Positions 35,759 through 47,091 of a stretch of DNA of 64,000 nucleotides are shown here, piece after piece (positions within the stretch are counted from its first letter, which is position 1; each line of letters starts with the position of its first letter). Both the position numbers and the translations under genes were made by a program. Under the pieces are notes generated by a model. That model saw only the letters and a program-made list of their open reading frames with translations. It was not told the origin of the DNA and searched no databases. Source of the DNA: Azadirachta indica (taxonomy: Eukaryota; Streptophyta; Magnoliopsida; Sapindales; Meliaceae); assembly GCA_022749755.1 (NCBI GenBank), contig CM040446.1:2844966-2908965 (forward strand). Direction: 5' to 3'.

Positions 35759-37873
35759 ATGGAAACCAATTTCAACCCAAGCCCTTCTGAGTCACATCCT
35801 GAAACAATGGATTTTCTTTCGCGTGCATGGTGCAACTTTGCAGTTCAAGCTCTGCAACCACCTGAGCTACAAGACGGATCAATCATTTTACTTGATAATT
35901 CAATTAAGAAATTTGATCAGGCTGATACCAAACTGCCATTTGCGGTGAGTGAAATGCTAATTAAGCATGCATGCTTTGTTGCATTTGTTTGATTTAATGA
36001 ATGAGCAAGAGAAATGAAATGAGAGTTTGCTATTTGTAGAAGATGGAGAATAGTATGAAAATGGATGATCCAGATTTCAAGTCTCTACCAGCATGGAAAT
36101 CCAATGATGTGAAGGTACGTAACAGAAAATTCTTTCTACTTGCATAGCCAACAAGATTATTATTTTTGTTCATTTTTTATTTGTGGAAACGCTTTCTTAT
36201 TCTTGATATCATTTCCTCTTATTTTCAGTCCTGGATATGGATGCAACAAGCTATGCATCCTGAGTTGAACTACAACAGCTGTTTCAGAAAGAAATGGGTA
36301 TGTACATATTAATCCTGAAAATTTTACTTATATTTCAGACAAGGAAATTAAAGAATTTCATACAAATTTAATGAAGACTAGAAAGTTAAAGAATTTCATA
36401 CAATTTAATGAAGACTAGAAAATTTAATCACAAAATCTTCATGCAGTTGCCATGGAAGATGGCACCATTTAAGACTGGTTCGATCAAGAAATGGTTAAGA
36501 GAGTTCAAGCAAAAGAGGAAAGAAGAAGAGAGATTACAAAGAGCTGAAGTGCATGCAGCAATATCAGTAGCAGGAATTGCAGCTGCACTAGCGTCAATTG
36601 CAGCCGAAAATGCAAAAAGAGATGATTCTAACACAACCAAGGAGGCTGCTGTAGCCTCTGCAGCTGCCTTGGTTGCAGCACAATGTGCAAAAGTCGCAGA
36701 AGGAATGGGAGCAAAAAGGGAGCAACTTGGCAGTGCCATAAGTTCAGCCATGAGTGGTACAAGTGCAAGTGACATGTTAACACTAACTGCTGTAGCTACA
36801 ACATGTAAAATGATCAATCTCTGCTTACACATAAATACCCATTAACATCACAGATTGCGCAAGTTATCGATGTTTAGCTTTATTTTCTTTATTTGTTTCA
36901 GCACTGAAAGGAGCTGCAACGCTCAAGGCAAGATCAAGATGCAAGAACAGGTTCAATGGGAGTACTCCTGTGCTTCCCCTTGAAGACAATGTTAATGATC
37001 TAGATTTCGACTTTGAGAAGTGCAGATCTCTGCTGTCCAAAGGCACTGAACTTGGCATTGAAACATCAGATGGTACATGAATCTAATAACTTGACAAGAC
37101 TCCAATTTTTGGACTCTTTTAGTTTGTTCCTTAGCATTGTTTCTTGGTTCTAATCTCCTAATACTGTTTCTCATGTTTCTGTTTATGGATTCTGTATAAA
37201 CAGGGAAATACATAATGAGATCAGTGTCCATTATCTTAGACAGTGAGGCTAAGGTCTGTCCTACATGCCACTTTTGTTTAAAACTATTTAGTATTCTATT
37301 CTATTCACAATTTTCTTAGCAACCAAACGAGTGGTAAATTGAATTTTACAGTATAAACTCTTAAGGGTTATCAGAAAATGCAAAAGATTACCATGTGGTT
37401 TTAGTCTCAGCCTTAAGCCTAATGTTTGATTTTTATTCCAAATACTTTACAGGTTATTCTGAAACTAAGGAAGCTTAACTTGTTGAAAAGCAAGAAGGAA
37501 AGTATGTTTCACTTCTCCTTTTATTCAATATTAATCTTTTAAACAAAAAAAGTGATTGTCATACAGTAATCATGCTTATAATTCCAAGTAAAATGATCAC
37601 AACCCACCTGCAGAGACAATTAACTATATTAACCCCGATTTAATGTCAGGTGTGATACTTGACCTACACGCTGAGTTATACAAAGATTCAGAAACTGCTA
37701 TTGAAGAGACTGATACATGTTATCTTCTCGTGTTGACGACAAATCTGGGTACAATTAAGCTAGATATGGCAGATGATTATCAGCGTTACAAGACTTGGGC
37801 AACAACCATTAATCGTATGCTTATGCTTTCTAGTTCCTTTACAAAATATGAACTTCAGTTCTACAAAACCTGA
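35759..37873 (+). CDS. FORKED-LIKE / VAN3-binding-type protein (DUF828 + PH)
   Basis: Family members (FKD1, FL1-FL8) bind the ARF-GAP VAN3 and act in secretion of PIN auxin carriers and in leaf vein closure. Eight exons join in frame: 35759-35944, 36040-36114, 36229-36297, 36447-36804, 36902-37072, 37204-37253, 37453-37501, 37650-37873. They give 393 aa. The N-terminal half has the family marks MDFLSRAWCNFAVQAL (17-32) and SWIWMQQAMHPELNYN. An Ala-rich helical stretch in exon 4 (HAAISVAGIAAALASIAAENAK) and SLKGAATLKAR follow. The C-terminal part (about 275-390) looks like a plant PH domain: GKYIMRSVSIILDSE, VILDLHAELY, then CYLLVLTTNLGTIKLDM and YKTWATTINRML. It is slightly short for the family. 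Gene order suggests the At5g57770 counterpart. Intron 3 holds a small tandem repeat. Confidence 0.93.
36348..36422. repeat. Two-copy 38-nt tandem repeat at the end of FORKED-LIKE intron 3
   Basis: TTAAAGAATTTCATACAA begins at 36348 and the equivalent motif at 36386, each followed by TTTAATGAAGACTAGAAA. The copies differ by a one-base deletion and lie 25-100 bases upstream of the exon 4 acceptor, overlapping the likely branch-point region. Confidence 0.88.
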
Positions 37874-38390
37874 AAGTTATTTTCTTCTGTTTTTATGAGC
37901 CATGACATTGCATACATGTACTTTACATATTGTGTAATTATGAATCAGATTATAACATCATAGCTGGTATTTTATTTACAAGAGTATATGTATTATTCTT
38001 TTCTTTTTCTATAACTAGTAAATCGAGACTATATTGGTAAACAACTCTGCGCTTGATTGGAACTGCTTTTCTTCAGCTTCATTCCTGTAAATTTGCTTTT
38101 CCATTTCTTGCCACAACATGTGAATATACAGCTGTAATGTATGCATACTCTAATAAAGATCAAATAAACTGACGACAAAAAGTTTAATCAAAACAACAGA
38201 AGCATCATGAAATTATTGAGAAGATATGTGATAATGAGTCAAGTCAGAATAATGAACCATACTCATTATATTATTATTCTAAACCACACTGTAGATGCAT
38301 AAACACAAACAGGATAGTTTATCTTACACTGTAGATGAAGCTTACATATTTTTGATACATTCCTTGAGTTGCCATGAAGTATGCATCACA

Positions 38391-38618
38391 CTACATCCCA
38401 ATGTATTCTGAGATGGTTCTGAGAACATAAACTTGCAATTTTAGTTTTAAAATTTGCTCAATAGACTTCAGCATCAAGGTTTCAACATCAACCTGCTCAC
38501 ACCCCGGAATGATCCTTCGCAGAGTACAAAGATTTCTTTGAACTGATAAGTTAACAAACTTTACCTTCTTTCTCACTCTCATACAACCCATCTTCAGCTT
38601 TTGATTTCTTTTATTCAT
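38391..38618 (-). CDS. Small atypical HLH protein (75 aa)
   Basis: The first ATG of this frame is at 38618; the frame extends further 5' only from a TTG. Just upstream on the coding strand, TTTGTTAG could be the acceptor of a leader intron. The protein has a short basic segment (MRVRKKVKFVN), a first helix ending LCTLRRIIPG, a loop (CEQVDVET) and a second helix (LMLKSIEQILKLKLQVYVLRTISEYIG). The pattern is that of UPB1/PAR/IBH1-type HLH proteins without an E-box-binding basic region. It sits convergently to the FORKED-LIKE gene, about 520 bases past its stop. No TATA box is convincing. The gene could be real or a decaying copy, although the intact frame and conserved heptad pattern favour a real one. 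Confidence 0.68.
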   Translation of the reverse strand: MNKRNQKLKMGCMRVRKKVKFVNLSVQRNLCTLRRIIPGCEQVDVETLMLKSIEQILKLKLQVYVLRTISEYIGM

Positions 38619-38648
38619 GGAAAATAAGCTAACAAAGACAAAGCACAA

Positions 38649-41228
38649 TGAAATGGTAAAGCTTTATGTTTCTAGGACAAAACTAGTTGTTTATGTAGAT
38701 GAGTTACACCACGTTGAGACAGTATTCCAATTTAAAGCTAAAGATGGGGGAGATATGGAGCAAATATGGCTGTAGAAGTCTTTTTCAGCTGTCATTATGT
38801 GCTTGTTGTCATGCACATCTGCTTGATGATAAGCTTTAGTCTTTGCTTTTCAGAAAATATGACAAAACACTTACATCTACTATTGCTAAACAGAAAAGCA
38901 ATGAAAGGACTATATGGAGGATGTTCAGCATGTTTAATTTTTTGAAATTATTGGTTATTGCATGGGCAATATATTTGAAGAGATCAGATAGCAAAGCAGT
39001 GGGCGACCAATGTGTGTTTGGTTAGTGGGGATGTTTGCTGTAATTCTTGTCTCCTGATCTCATTTCTCATTCTGTAACTGTTCTTCCTTTTCCCTTACTC
39101 TGAAAAAGACTGGTCTAGCCCATTTTGGATATTGATCAACCAACCAACTAATAATGAAGCTTTGTTCTACTTCTATGCACTCAGCTACACATGCTCAAAG
39201 CAAGGAGGCTCAATCTTGACATGTCGAGTCTCATTCTTCTCTGACAGAATGTCACATCTCAAATGGAATAAAAATGGGTAGATCTTGAGTTTATAAAGAT
39301 GGATATATAGTATCGTATCAGCAAAACAAGATAGTCTATTGAGTTAATCACAAACACCATAACCATGGAGCCTATATGTCTAACTATATACATGATACTT
39401 TTGTTACAAGTTGTGGTCCTTGCACAACTTTTATCCCTTTAGGTACCCAAATTGGCTGCACGTGGGTCTTACTTATCCCATATGACAAGAAGGGGTAGTT
39501 TGACATTAGCTTTCAGGTTGAGTGAACATACTGTAGTTTGCCAGGACCTGGCAAATCAGATGGTATGGATAAGCCGAGTCTTTCATTATGGGCAAGGCAA
39601 AATGCAACTGAACTAGATGTCAAAATTGTTAAGAGCAAAGAATGTGGGTTGTGAAAGCCAAGTAGGCCAACTTGCAAAAGCACCTGCCAGAATTTCATGC
39701 AAGTTTTGAGTTCACTGCATCAAGGATGAAAGTTGAAATATTACTGGTATTGAGCTAGTGCTGCAATGCCAGTAAATCTTGCTTTAAAATGTTGAAAAAC
39801 TCCGTTATCTTTTAAACATTGTTGATGAGATCAGTTGACAACTAATTCTTACAAACTTCATTAGATTGACAATGCATTTATAATGCCATTTCACATTTTA
39901 GAATGGGAGAGGAAATATTATTGACAACAGCAAATAGAAAGATAGATGATGGCATAATTAGCTGCTAAGAACTAAGAAATGATCATATGTGATAAGGAAA
40001 TATGAAACAATGAAGGCACTCAAATGGGTCGACCCTTGAAAATGGTTCAAACGACTGAAAGGGAAGTTATGGAGACAATTTCGTCAACAGTTAAGCACTT
40101 GCCCTCGACTTAAGAAACTAACCTATTCAGAGATATTGCCTAACTAGTTACCCTTATAAGCACCCAGAATAATCATCTATTCTATGTAGGACTGTGACAT
40201 TCTCCCCTACCTAATCAGATGATGCTATCGTTATGTCTAGCCAATCTCTATAGAGTGTACTGAGTTTATCTTGTCCATCCCCATCTTCACAAGTGACCCA
40301 CTGGCCACTTCAGCACAGAAACCTATTGGAATATGTCCTGTTATCCATAGAGACCCACTTCCATGTGACAATCCCATTATAATTGTCACAAATTGAACAC
40401 TTGCCATTCAACCTATTTTCTACCTGGGCTAAGACCGTGATGCTATTGTTAAAGGATGGCTTCACTCCAAAGTCTAGTGGTTTCCTTACTAGCAGAGCCA
40501 AAAAGGAGATAGGAGACAATGTCTTCCCATTATTCAAACATGGGCCGAATAAAAATGTTCTATTGAAATTAAGTTATTCATCCGAAATAGTTGGCAATGA
40601 ATACTAATGACTTATCATCGATCACTTAAAAAGCACCCGAAGGCAGAAGTAATGCCAAATAGAGAGGCATTTTCTGAATGAATGCCTCAATTTTAGACTA
40701 TCCAAACTCTAAATTTGCTTCCTTTGCTATTCGTCCTCAAAGTTATTTCTGAAACAAGCAAACAAAACCGACATGATAAGAGCCGTGGATTCAAAGCTTT
40801 CTACACCACTCTCTTTCTGCTACACAAATAAAATAACATAGCATGGAAGGTATTACTCAATAGAATTTTGTCAAGTTCAAAAATGACCGAAGATAAATGT
40901 GCATAAGCTTCTTCACCAAATAAATTTGAACTCCTGATAAAAAGTAAAGGGGAAAGAAAAGAACTCTTTAATAATAGAATGTACATTAAGTAGATAAATT
41001 TCAATGATCATCTTATCCAAAATGGCAATGTACAGTTTCTGGCCAGGAGAATCTTTTCAAGGCTTTCAGTGTTGCACTACCAGGTACAATTGTCAAAGAC
41101 TACCAACTCACAAAATTGCGTTCTCAGAAATAAATGGCAAGCTCTTCATAAGAGTAGAATTCAGAAAAGATCTTAAGAAAGCAAAGGAGATATTAGATTA
41201 CAAAAATCAGTTGCAGATAGAACAACTA
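38649..41228. other. Intergenic region between small HLH gene and PIG-B 3' end
   Basis: No gene is supported. The only notable content is a possible repeat remnant at about 40.0-40.6 kb, listed separately. Confidence 0.6.
39990..40620. mobile_element. Possible degenerate retroelement remnant (tentative)
   Basis: This segment is less AT-rich than its surroundings. It includes the stretch GACTGTGACATTCTCCCCTACC near 40,191-40,212, a motif I associate with dispersed retroelement-derived repeats in plant genomes. It has no long terminal repeats, no coding domain and no visible target-site duplication, so it is at best an old fragment. Confidence 0.28.
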
Positions 41229-44200
41229 TCACTTTCCAGTTGAAGCATAAACAACTACTGATGGTTGAAGATCACGGTCCACCTTGAAGTGAGCATGAAA
41301 AAATCTACGTATCTGGTGCGATGATAGATTTAATTTTAAAGAAGAATTAGCTAAAGTTGAAAGTGACATTAACCAATAAAAGATAATAAACTTATTCTTA
41401 GACGAAAAGGGCTAGCATGTACCTCTCTGAAGTTGTAAGATTTAAGTAAATCCCTCAATAGTCTCTCCTCTGAACCAAATAATATAATATGACTAGGTAG
41501 AGACCCACTTTTTGCAATTTCTGATGTAAAACCAACAGGGTCATTCATGAAACGATCAGACTCATCTATGGTTCCTTTCTCTTCTCTGTTTTGAGGGGGG
41601 AAAAAAAAAAGGACCAACAATAATAAGGCTATTTTATATCAAGAATGCATAAACATAATATCCCAACCAAAAAGTCAAAGTTCAGACCTGGGTGAGCAGT
41701 CCAGAAAACGCATGGGCAGGTTGCGATGCAGAGTGGAGTAGTAAGGTGTGGCATGACAGGGCATTAGGAACAGAATACTTATCACCTTCTCATTCATGGC
41801 TTCTTTAGATAGATAGTTCATAACATCCTCAGTTCCTCTCTGCAAACACGCTAGAAGCTAAGCATCAGTGAAAAGAGAAATAGAGTCCATTCCGAGGACT
41901 TAACTAAAGTTATGCCAATAAAAAAAGAAATTGAGGAAAATGATACAAAAATATACTTTATCAACTTTGAAATGGAGAACTTAAACATTGTACATGCAAG
42001 TTATCAAGCATGTTATGCTGTTATATCTATTGAGGAAATTGAAAGGTGGTCAATTTCCGTTCATTGACAAGGTTGTTAATTTACCTGATGAACCAAACTC
42101 ATGTACAATGCCATTGGAATGTTGGTAGCAAGCAAGAAGAAGATAGCAATTCGAGTTTTAGAAAGCCATTTGGGACAATTGTTTACTGAGCCTTTCCTCT
42201 TACTATGTAAATAGTCAACTTTTTCCATCATGGCTAATGCATATCCAGAGAACATCGTACCTATTGGAAGCACAGGAAGGACAAACCTGTACATCACAAC
42301 ATAATTAAAAGATAGCCTTTAAGAACAATATCCTCACAAGTTGAATATTTTCTCAGAGAGGTTGTGGTTACCTGAATTCCTTGTGACCTAATACACTGTA
42401 AAGTCCTAAGACCCATGCAATAAGGCCAGAAAGCTTCCAGCATTTAGACTTGATTATGCCAGCTATTGAAAATGGCAAGAAAGTGAAGAGCATGACCGTG
42501 AATCCCTGAGTGAAGTACCAGTGCCATTTGTGAGTTCCATAATAATCTCCTCCAGAAGAAAGAAAATTGAACTTTAGAAAATTAAGAGGCACTAAAACCC
42601 ACGAGCCATACATCAAACGATCCAATAAACATGCAAGTCCGAGGACCAGGACCCTGATACCATCAATAAAAGTGTAAGGAATCAAGAAAAGATAACCACA
42701 CAAAATGTGCATGAGTATTGTTCATGTGTTTGGTCTGTTATATGATTACTAATACAACCCACAGATACCATGACATAATTACTAGTGTGGATGTCTAAAA
42801 CTCAATCTCCAAGAAATATCACCACTTTCTGCAGAAGTAGAAAACCTAATACCATGTGATATGCAACAATAATGCAACTCCATGTACTTTAGCAAAATTG
42901 TAAACCATGCGTGTGAGATGGATTGTGAGGTTTAAATAGTCTGTAAAGAATCAAAAAGATGAATGAGATTGTTTCAGAACCCAATTTTCTAAAAGCATTG
43001 ACACCCAGGAATTATCATAGATTATAACCTTCTCAAGACACCTATTATCCCCAGAAATAAGAATTAAAAGAACGAACATGTATGGGATAAAGAAGAGGAA
43101 AGAAAATGTTCAGCATATAAGCTTCATTAGGAGTGTTGAAAAAATGCATTTAAAGATGCTATAATGCAAAAAGAGTCATCTTTTAGAATTATCAATTTAC
43201 ACAGCTGTCTTTTAGCACATCAATACAAAAGTATTCAATTTCAATACAGTTTTTTAATCAAAATTCACTAGTCTGTTAATGATTCCACTCAAATGCAGAA
43301 ATATGAAGCATGAACAAGAGCATCAAAAAATTGAAACAATTAGATATGCGGACAGTCAATAAATGCAGATTTATGCATTACTACCTACCCAATAGGGGCC
43401 ACCTCTTGAAAAATAAATTTCAGTCTATTGCGTGCAATAAACAGCTGAAGAAGCCCCACATATATCCATGTAATAGCACTTGTTGGTCGAATGGCACAAG
43501 CTAATGCTGCCACAGCCAAACCCAACTTCCTTGAAACGGAAGAAACTTTGCTGGAAGAAACTCTCATACAAGGCCAATAGTATAGACCCACAAGGGTAAG
43601 AACAGTCTCCAAACTATTTGAAAATGTACGATTGAAACAGAAAAACATGAACCAATTCACCAATTGAGAAAACAACTGCACTAAAGTTAAGGACATCAAC
43701 TCTTATCAATGTGTGATGTACAAAAAATACTTTGAATTTCTAATAAGATGTGAGGATAAGTTTTAGCAGTAAAATAGAAATCCCAGGAGAACACGTAAAA
43801 GGAGGATACTGCCCATTTTGCAACACGATCACCAAAGAGGACATGAGAAAATTTGTACAAGTATAAATCACCAACTGCAGAGAATACAGACTGTAGCAGC
43901 CTTGGAGCCTTAATCTACAAAGCATGAAACAGGGGATATAAGTACATGTCAAAATAAAGAATAAACACATAAGCACTATTTTGACATTTTCATCCACTTG
44001 TAGTTTAACCTCAATAAAAGAGATAAATGCTTAGTTGCCATAACTTTTTAAACTAGATTTCAAACCATTTAAAAAAAATCATAAAATTTATGCATAAATG
44101 AAATTGTTTATTTCGTAACAGTAAATCAATCATACATGTGGAATCCAACTCCTCTTCATTTTCAAGATTTATAGTGAACCAAAAACCTTAAAATGCATCA

Positions 44201-45138
44201 ACACTACTAGAGAGGATATAATGAATTCAAAATCTATTTTTAAAGAATCAAGTCTTCAAAACAAAAACAACAACAACAACTAGTTTAGCAAATTGAAGTT
44301 CTGCATTATGCCATGTATATGAATGTACCAATTAAACTACACTCACCCATGAAACTCCCTAAACCATTGCAGCACCAAAATTTATGGTCTAACATGATCT
44401 ATATAGATCCTCCATCACAACTTACAGTTACTAATTCTATGTACAATTAACATGAACACAAACACACTACTATATTTACCATGAACCAAGGAGTATCAAG
44501 GTGCAACAAAGCAAGAATTTTGTAAAGGAAAGCGAACAGCATTGGATGCAAGTAACTTCGAATCCCCTTCTTCCACTCCCATGTCAGATGACCATACCTG
44601 CCATTTTGATCAATAAAAAAACACATTGATTAACACTAGTGTACCTTGCATCATTAACTGCCATTTTGGAACCACTTCCAATACTTTCAAATTCAAACAC
44701 CCATGACCTTAATTTATCCCAAAAAGAATAATTCTAAAATGCTAAAATAAAACTCCAAAAAAAGAAATAAAACACAGACCTACTTGCTATTTCTTAGTGA
44801 CAAACAATTTGGCAGCACTTTCACACTGCTTCCGAAACCGACATTAAACCTTTCTTCGCTCAAAACTAGGGACACAAGAAAATGAAATTAACGACAAAAA
44901 ATAAGCATTCAATCTAAGATTACCCGAAAACGATGCGATGAGCAACTTCCAGGGCCTGCCAGTGCTCGTCTGGGTTGAAATAAGTTTGTATAAGCAAAGC
45001 ATTGGCGATTCTAAAAGCCAAACAAAGCGTAAAAATTCGTTTTTGCGAGGAAAAGAAATCAAATTCTGAAGGTTTGATTTTTTTTTCTTCTTCAGACGTA
45101 TTAGGATTCGTGCTGACGGCTTTGTGTCTTTGTCTCAT
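41229..45138 (-). CDS. APTG1: GPI mannosyltransferase 3 (PIG-B / APTG1)
   Basis: PIG-B is an ER multi-pass GT22 enzyme. It adds the third mannose to the GPI-anchor precursor from dolichol-phosphate-mannose. The Arabidopsis homologue APTG1 is needed for pollen-tube guidance. Nine exons, in transcription order, join in frame: 45138-44924, 44597-44480, 43914-43810, 43675-43389, 42653-42372, 42286-42085, 41839-41688, 41585-41423, 41312-41229. They encode 535 aa (human about 554). The GT22 first-loop signature FNPDEHWQALEVAH is at 54-67, with the acidic pair D57-E58. Further matches are YGHLTWEWKKGIRSY, RTFSNSLETVLTLVGLYYWP, IRPTSAI, YYGTHKWHWYFTQGF, LGHKEFRFVLPVLP, LMPCHATPYYS and LPMRFLDCSP. Many hydrophobic segments fit an ER membrane protein. 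All exons are intact. The gene lies in the same orientation as the ATL gene upstream. Confidence 0.95.
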
Positions 45139-47091
45139 TTTGTTGGGTAATCTGTGTTCCTGAATTTTTCCGAGCTGAACAAATGTGAGTTCAGCTTATA
45201 GAAATTGTCAAATTCCACTCCAGTTTCAACTTCCAATTTTTCCTAGCCTGTTCCGAAATTTTAATTCGATATCCAGTGAGTAATTCATGTAAATTAGATT
45301 TTAGTTATTAGGTTAAAAAAAAAAATAGTATTATTTTTCAGAACATTTTATTAATAAATTCATTAAAAATTAATAACTGCTAAAAGAAATATTGACGATA
45401 ATTTATTTTAAATTTGGGCAATAATTTATTTTAAATATTAATTAACATAAAATATTATGCATTTATCAACGATTTTGTTTATAAAAAATTATGATTTGGA
45501 TATTCGATGGTCCAGATAGTTGATGAATTCCTGATTTAAAATCCAATGGGCCAGACTGATGGCCCAAAAGTGTGATCTTACGGGGAAGGGAAGGCCGAGC
45601 CCAATGGACTTAACAAACGAGTCTTTTCATGTTTCCCAGAAACATTTTCCAAAATCTCACTTTGGGTTGTTTTCAGATTTTCGTTTTCCGCCATTAAGAA
45701 TTTTATGACGACTACTTTGGGTTAAGGTTGCTAAAGCCCTGTTCGTCACCGTTTTACACGTCCTTTTTATTCTCGTTTTGTAGAAATGAACAAAAAGAAT
45801 ACTTATTCAATTTTTTTTTTCATAAAACAAAAAAAAAAAAAAACCATAAAACTATAACTAAAATCTCTTATTGTTATTTACCATTAAAGAAATTACAAAG
45901 ATGTAAATCAAACTCCGAATTAAATTTTTTATATCATCCCAAAATTTTACTAATTAGACCAATTAATACCTAGATGTTAATATTATACTTAAAAGGTAGG
46001 GACAATCACATGACACGATAGTGGTGGTTAGGTATCAAAAATAACATCAGAAAATGGCACCCCAACCATTCCCATGATCCTTATTAACATCGGCCATTAA
46101 TGTTTTAGCTCCTCAAAATTCTTGTATATCACATATAAATTTCCCTATATTTATTGCAACAGCCTGTAACCACATTCATCTTACTTGCCAACTTGTGCTC
46201 AATTTGAAAAAGGAGAATTGAAAGATAATTAATGATCAGTTGTCAGCATTTCAAATTCAATTTGGCCTTCCCTTTTCAATTTCTTCTCTCATAATAGATG
46301 AGATATTAAATGAATCATTCAACTCTCACTCTCTGTAGGAAGATTCACACGGTATGTGATGTATGGTTATTGGAATACAATGCAGTCCATGGAGGTAAGG
46401 TTACAAAAAACTCTGGATTTTCTGTAACATATAACGTCATACTTGTAACGAGATATCATTTATAAGGATAGTAGGACATTGGAGATGATAAATACAAGAA
46501 GTGATTGAAAGATTTTTCTATGCAGTTGTTTTTGGACCTCAAGCTAAGTCTTCATCTGATTTATATACACTAATGGCAGTAATCTACTTGTTACCTAACA
46601 CCACCATATTTTTAAAGCTGTTATTATGAGAGCACAGTCTGGTTTTTCCTTCAGGTTAAGAGCCAGATTTAGTGTGAAATGCAAATGAATCAAGGACATG
46701 AATTTGCCTAGGCCATTTAGCTTTTAACTCTAACAAACTTCATTCTGATATTGAATTTAAGATACTACAAAAATCTAAATTCTACTGATTTTTGTGGCTG
46801 AACAGTCAACTTTTCAAGAATGGAAAACCAGGAAAGGTAGAACATAATCTGGAACTTGAAGGGGACAAAAGCAAGAGAACAACCATGACAGAGGAATCAA
46901 ATCTTTAACATCTCATGGGCTGCAAAAACACAAGCATTCTGTAGTGGGAAGGCAACGACTCTGTATTGAGAGTTTTCTTTTCTTTTCTTTTGCTAGCACA
47001 TACCATGCAAATTTTCCTTTCACAATGAAGACACTATAAGAAAATTTTCCTGGAAAAAGAATCCAAGAAAATTTTTTAAAAAATAATAATA
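45139..47091. other. Intergenic region between PIG-B start and ATL stop
   Basis: The first few hundred bases should carry the PIG-B promoter and leader. The last part should carry the ATL 3' UTR. No further coding region could be supported. Confidence 0.65.

Noticed and set aside
38619..38648. Ten-residue N-terminal extension of the minus-strand HLH gene
   Set aside because: It starts at TTG. The first ATG is at 38618 and a likely splice acceptor lies between.
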